Assembly: GCF_003391395.1 (NCBI RefSeq)
Contig: NZ_CP024190.1
Location: forward strand, 3,844,001 to 3,908,000
Reading direction: 5' to 3'
Length of the DNA stretch: 64,000 nucleotides
From: Mycobacterium marinum
GTDB taxonomy: Bacteria; Actinomycetota; Actinomycetes; Mycobacteriales; Mycobacteriaceae
Part shown: piece by piece, positions 63,907 through 64,000 of the stretch
Position numbering within the stretch: the first letter of the stretch is position 1
Layout: each line of letters opens with the position of its first letter
Program-made: the position numbers and the translations under genes
The notes under the pieces: model-generated
Seen by the model: the letters and a program-made list of their open reading frames with translations, nothing else
Database searches by the model: none
Told to the model about the DNA's origin: nothing

Positions 63907-64000
63907 CCAAGCCTTCCACTGCTAATGGCGGTTACCCCAGCGTTGTGGTAACCGCCGTCACAGCGACGACGTCGATCTCGCCGGACATCGAAAGCACGTG
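63903..64000 (+). CDS. kasA: Beta-ketoacyl-ACP synthase KasA, N-terminal fragment (3' end outside window)
   Basis: 32 codons from GTG: MTKPSTANGGYPSVVVTAV then TATTSISPDIEST, the start of the FAS-II condensing enzyme KasA. The GTG lies within the acpM end, so the two are translationally coupled. The catalytic part is beyond the window. Confidence 0.93.
   Translation, partial: MTKPSTANGGYPSVVVTAVTATTSISPDIEST

Overview
The window is high-GC chromosomal DNA from a slow-growing Mycobacterium. The backbone follows the Mycobacterium tuberculosis order Rv2220 to Rv2245: glnA1, glnE, glnA2, the two Rv2223c/Rv2224c-type exported hydrolases, panB, the CYTH/CHAD protein, rnpB, RNase H/phosphatase, Rv2229c, NIF3, cobC, ptkA, ptpA, SURF1, cobD, Rv2237, tRNA-Val, ahpE, Rv2239c, Rv2240c, aceE, mabR, fabD, acpM, kasA. 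Four PE_PGRS genes fit a slow grower. Many genes absent from that order in M. tuberculosis are inserted here, so this is a non-tuberculosis species; I cannot name it from sequence alone.

Layout. 1-8.9 kb: nitrogen block, glnA1 (3' end only), a PE_PGRS gene, then a leftward set glnA2, glnE, hot-dog thioesterase and F420-type LLM oxidoreductase. 9-15.5 kb: two related exported alpha/beta hydrolases flanking a cytochrome oxidase subunit I gene that has a very good DosR-type box upstream, then a WS/DGAT acyltransferase. 15.6-23.6 kb: panB, a small hemophore-like secreted protein, CYTH-CHAD protein, a decayed adenylate cyclase remnant, a sulfotransferase, a PE_PGRS gene with an unusual ~200-bp periodic tail, and the RNase P RNA. 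23.6-31.8 kb: conserved block (RNase H/CobC, Zn-ribbon, NIF3, CobC-like, PtkA/PtpA, SURF1, CobD, MpaB-like). 31.8-40.3 kb: a CDF transporter, an epoxide hydrolase, and two nearly identical IS1380-family elements in direct orientation around a PE_PGRS gene.

40.6-56.3 kb is the most interesting part: an accessory metabolic locus that looks like one regulon. A VirS-like AraC regulator, two paralogous extended SDRs, a VOC-VOC-SRPBCC fusion, TPP-dependent E1 alpha/beta subunits, two near-duplicate cupin dioxygenase-like proteins, a Zn alcohol dehydrogenase and two WS/DGATs. Four promoters in the locus carry the same pair of direct repeats (GTCCcyT-n3-GTCAA, 21 bp apart), each followed exactly 21 nt later by a CAnnnT hexamer and 66-68 nt later by the start codon. 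A fifth copy lies reversed over the regulator's own ribosome binding site. These genes are therefore probably switched on together by the AraC protein in response to an unknown substrate. The gene content (AraC + SDR + ADH + two WS/DGAT) recalls the virS-mymA locus of M. tuberculosis.

56.3-64 kb: tRNA-Val, ahpE and neighbours leftward, then aceE, the mycolate regulator mabR with a textbook TTTTGT-n9-ACAAAA operator before fabD, acpM and the start of kasA (FAS-II operon). All function calls are from reading the sequence and family knowledge; no searches were run.
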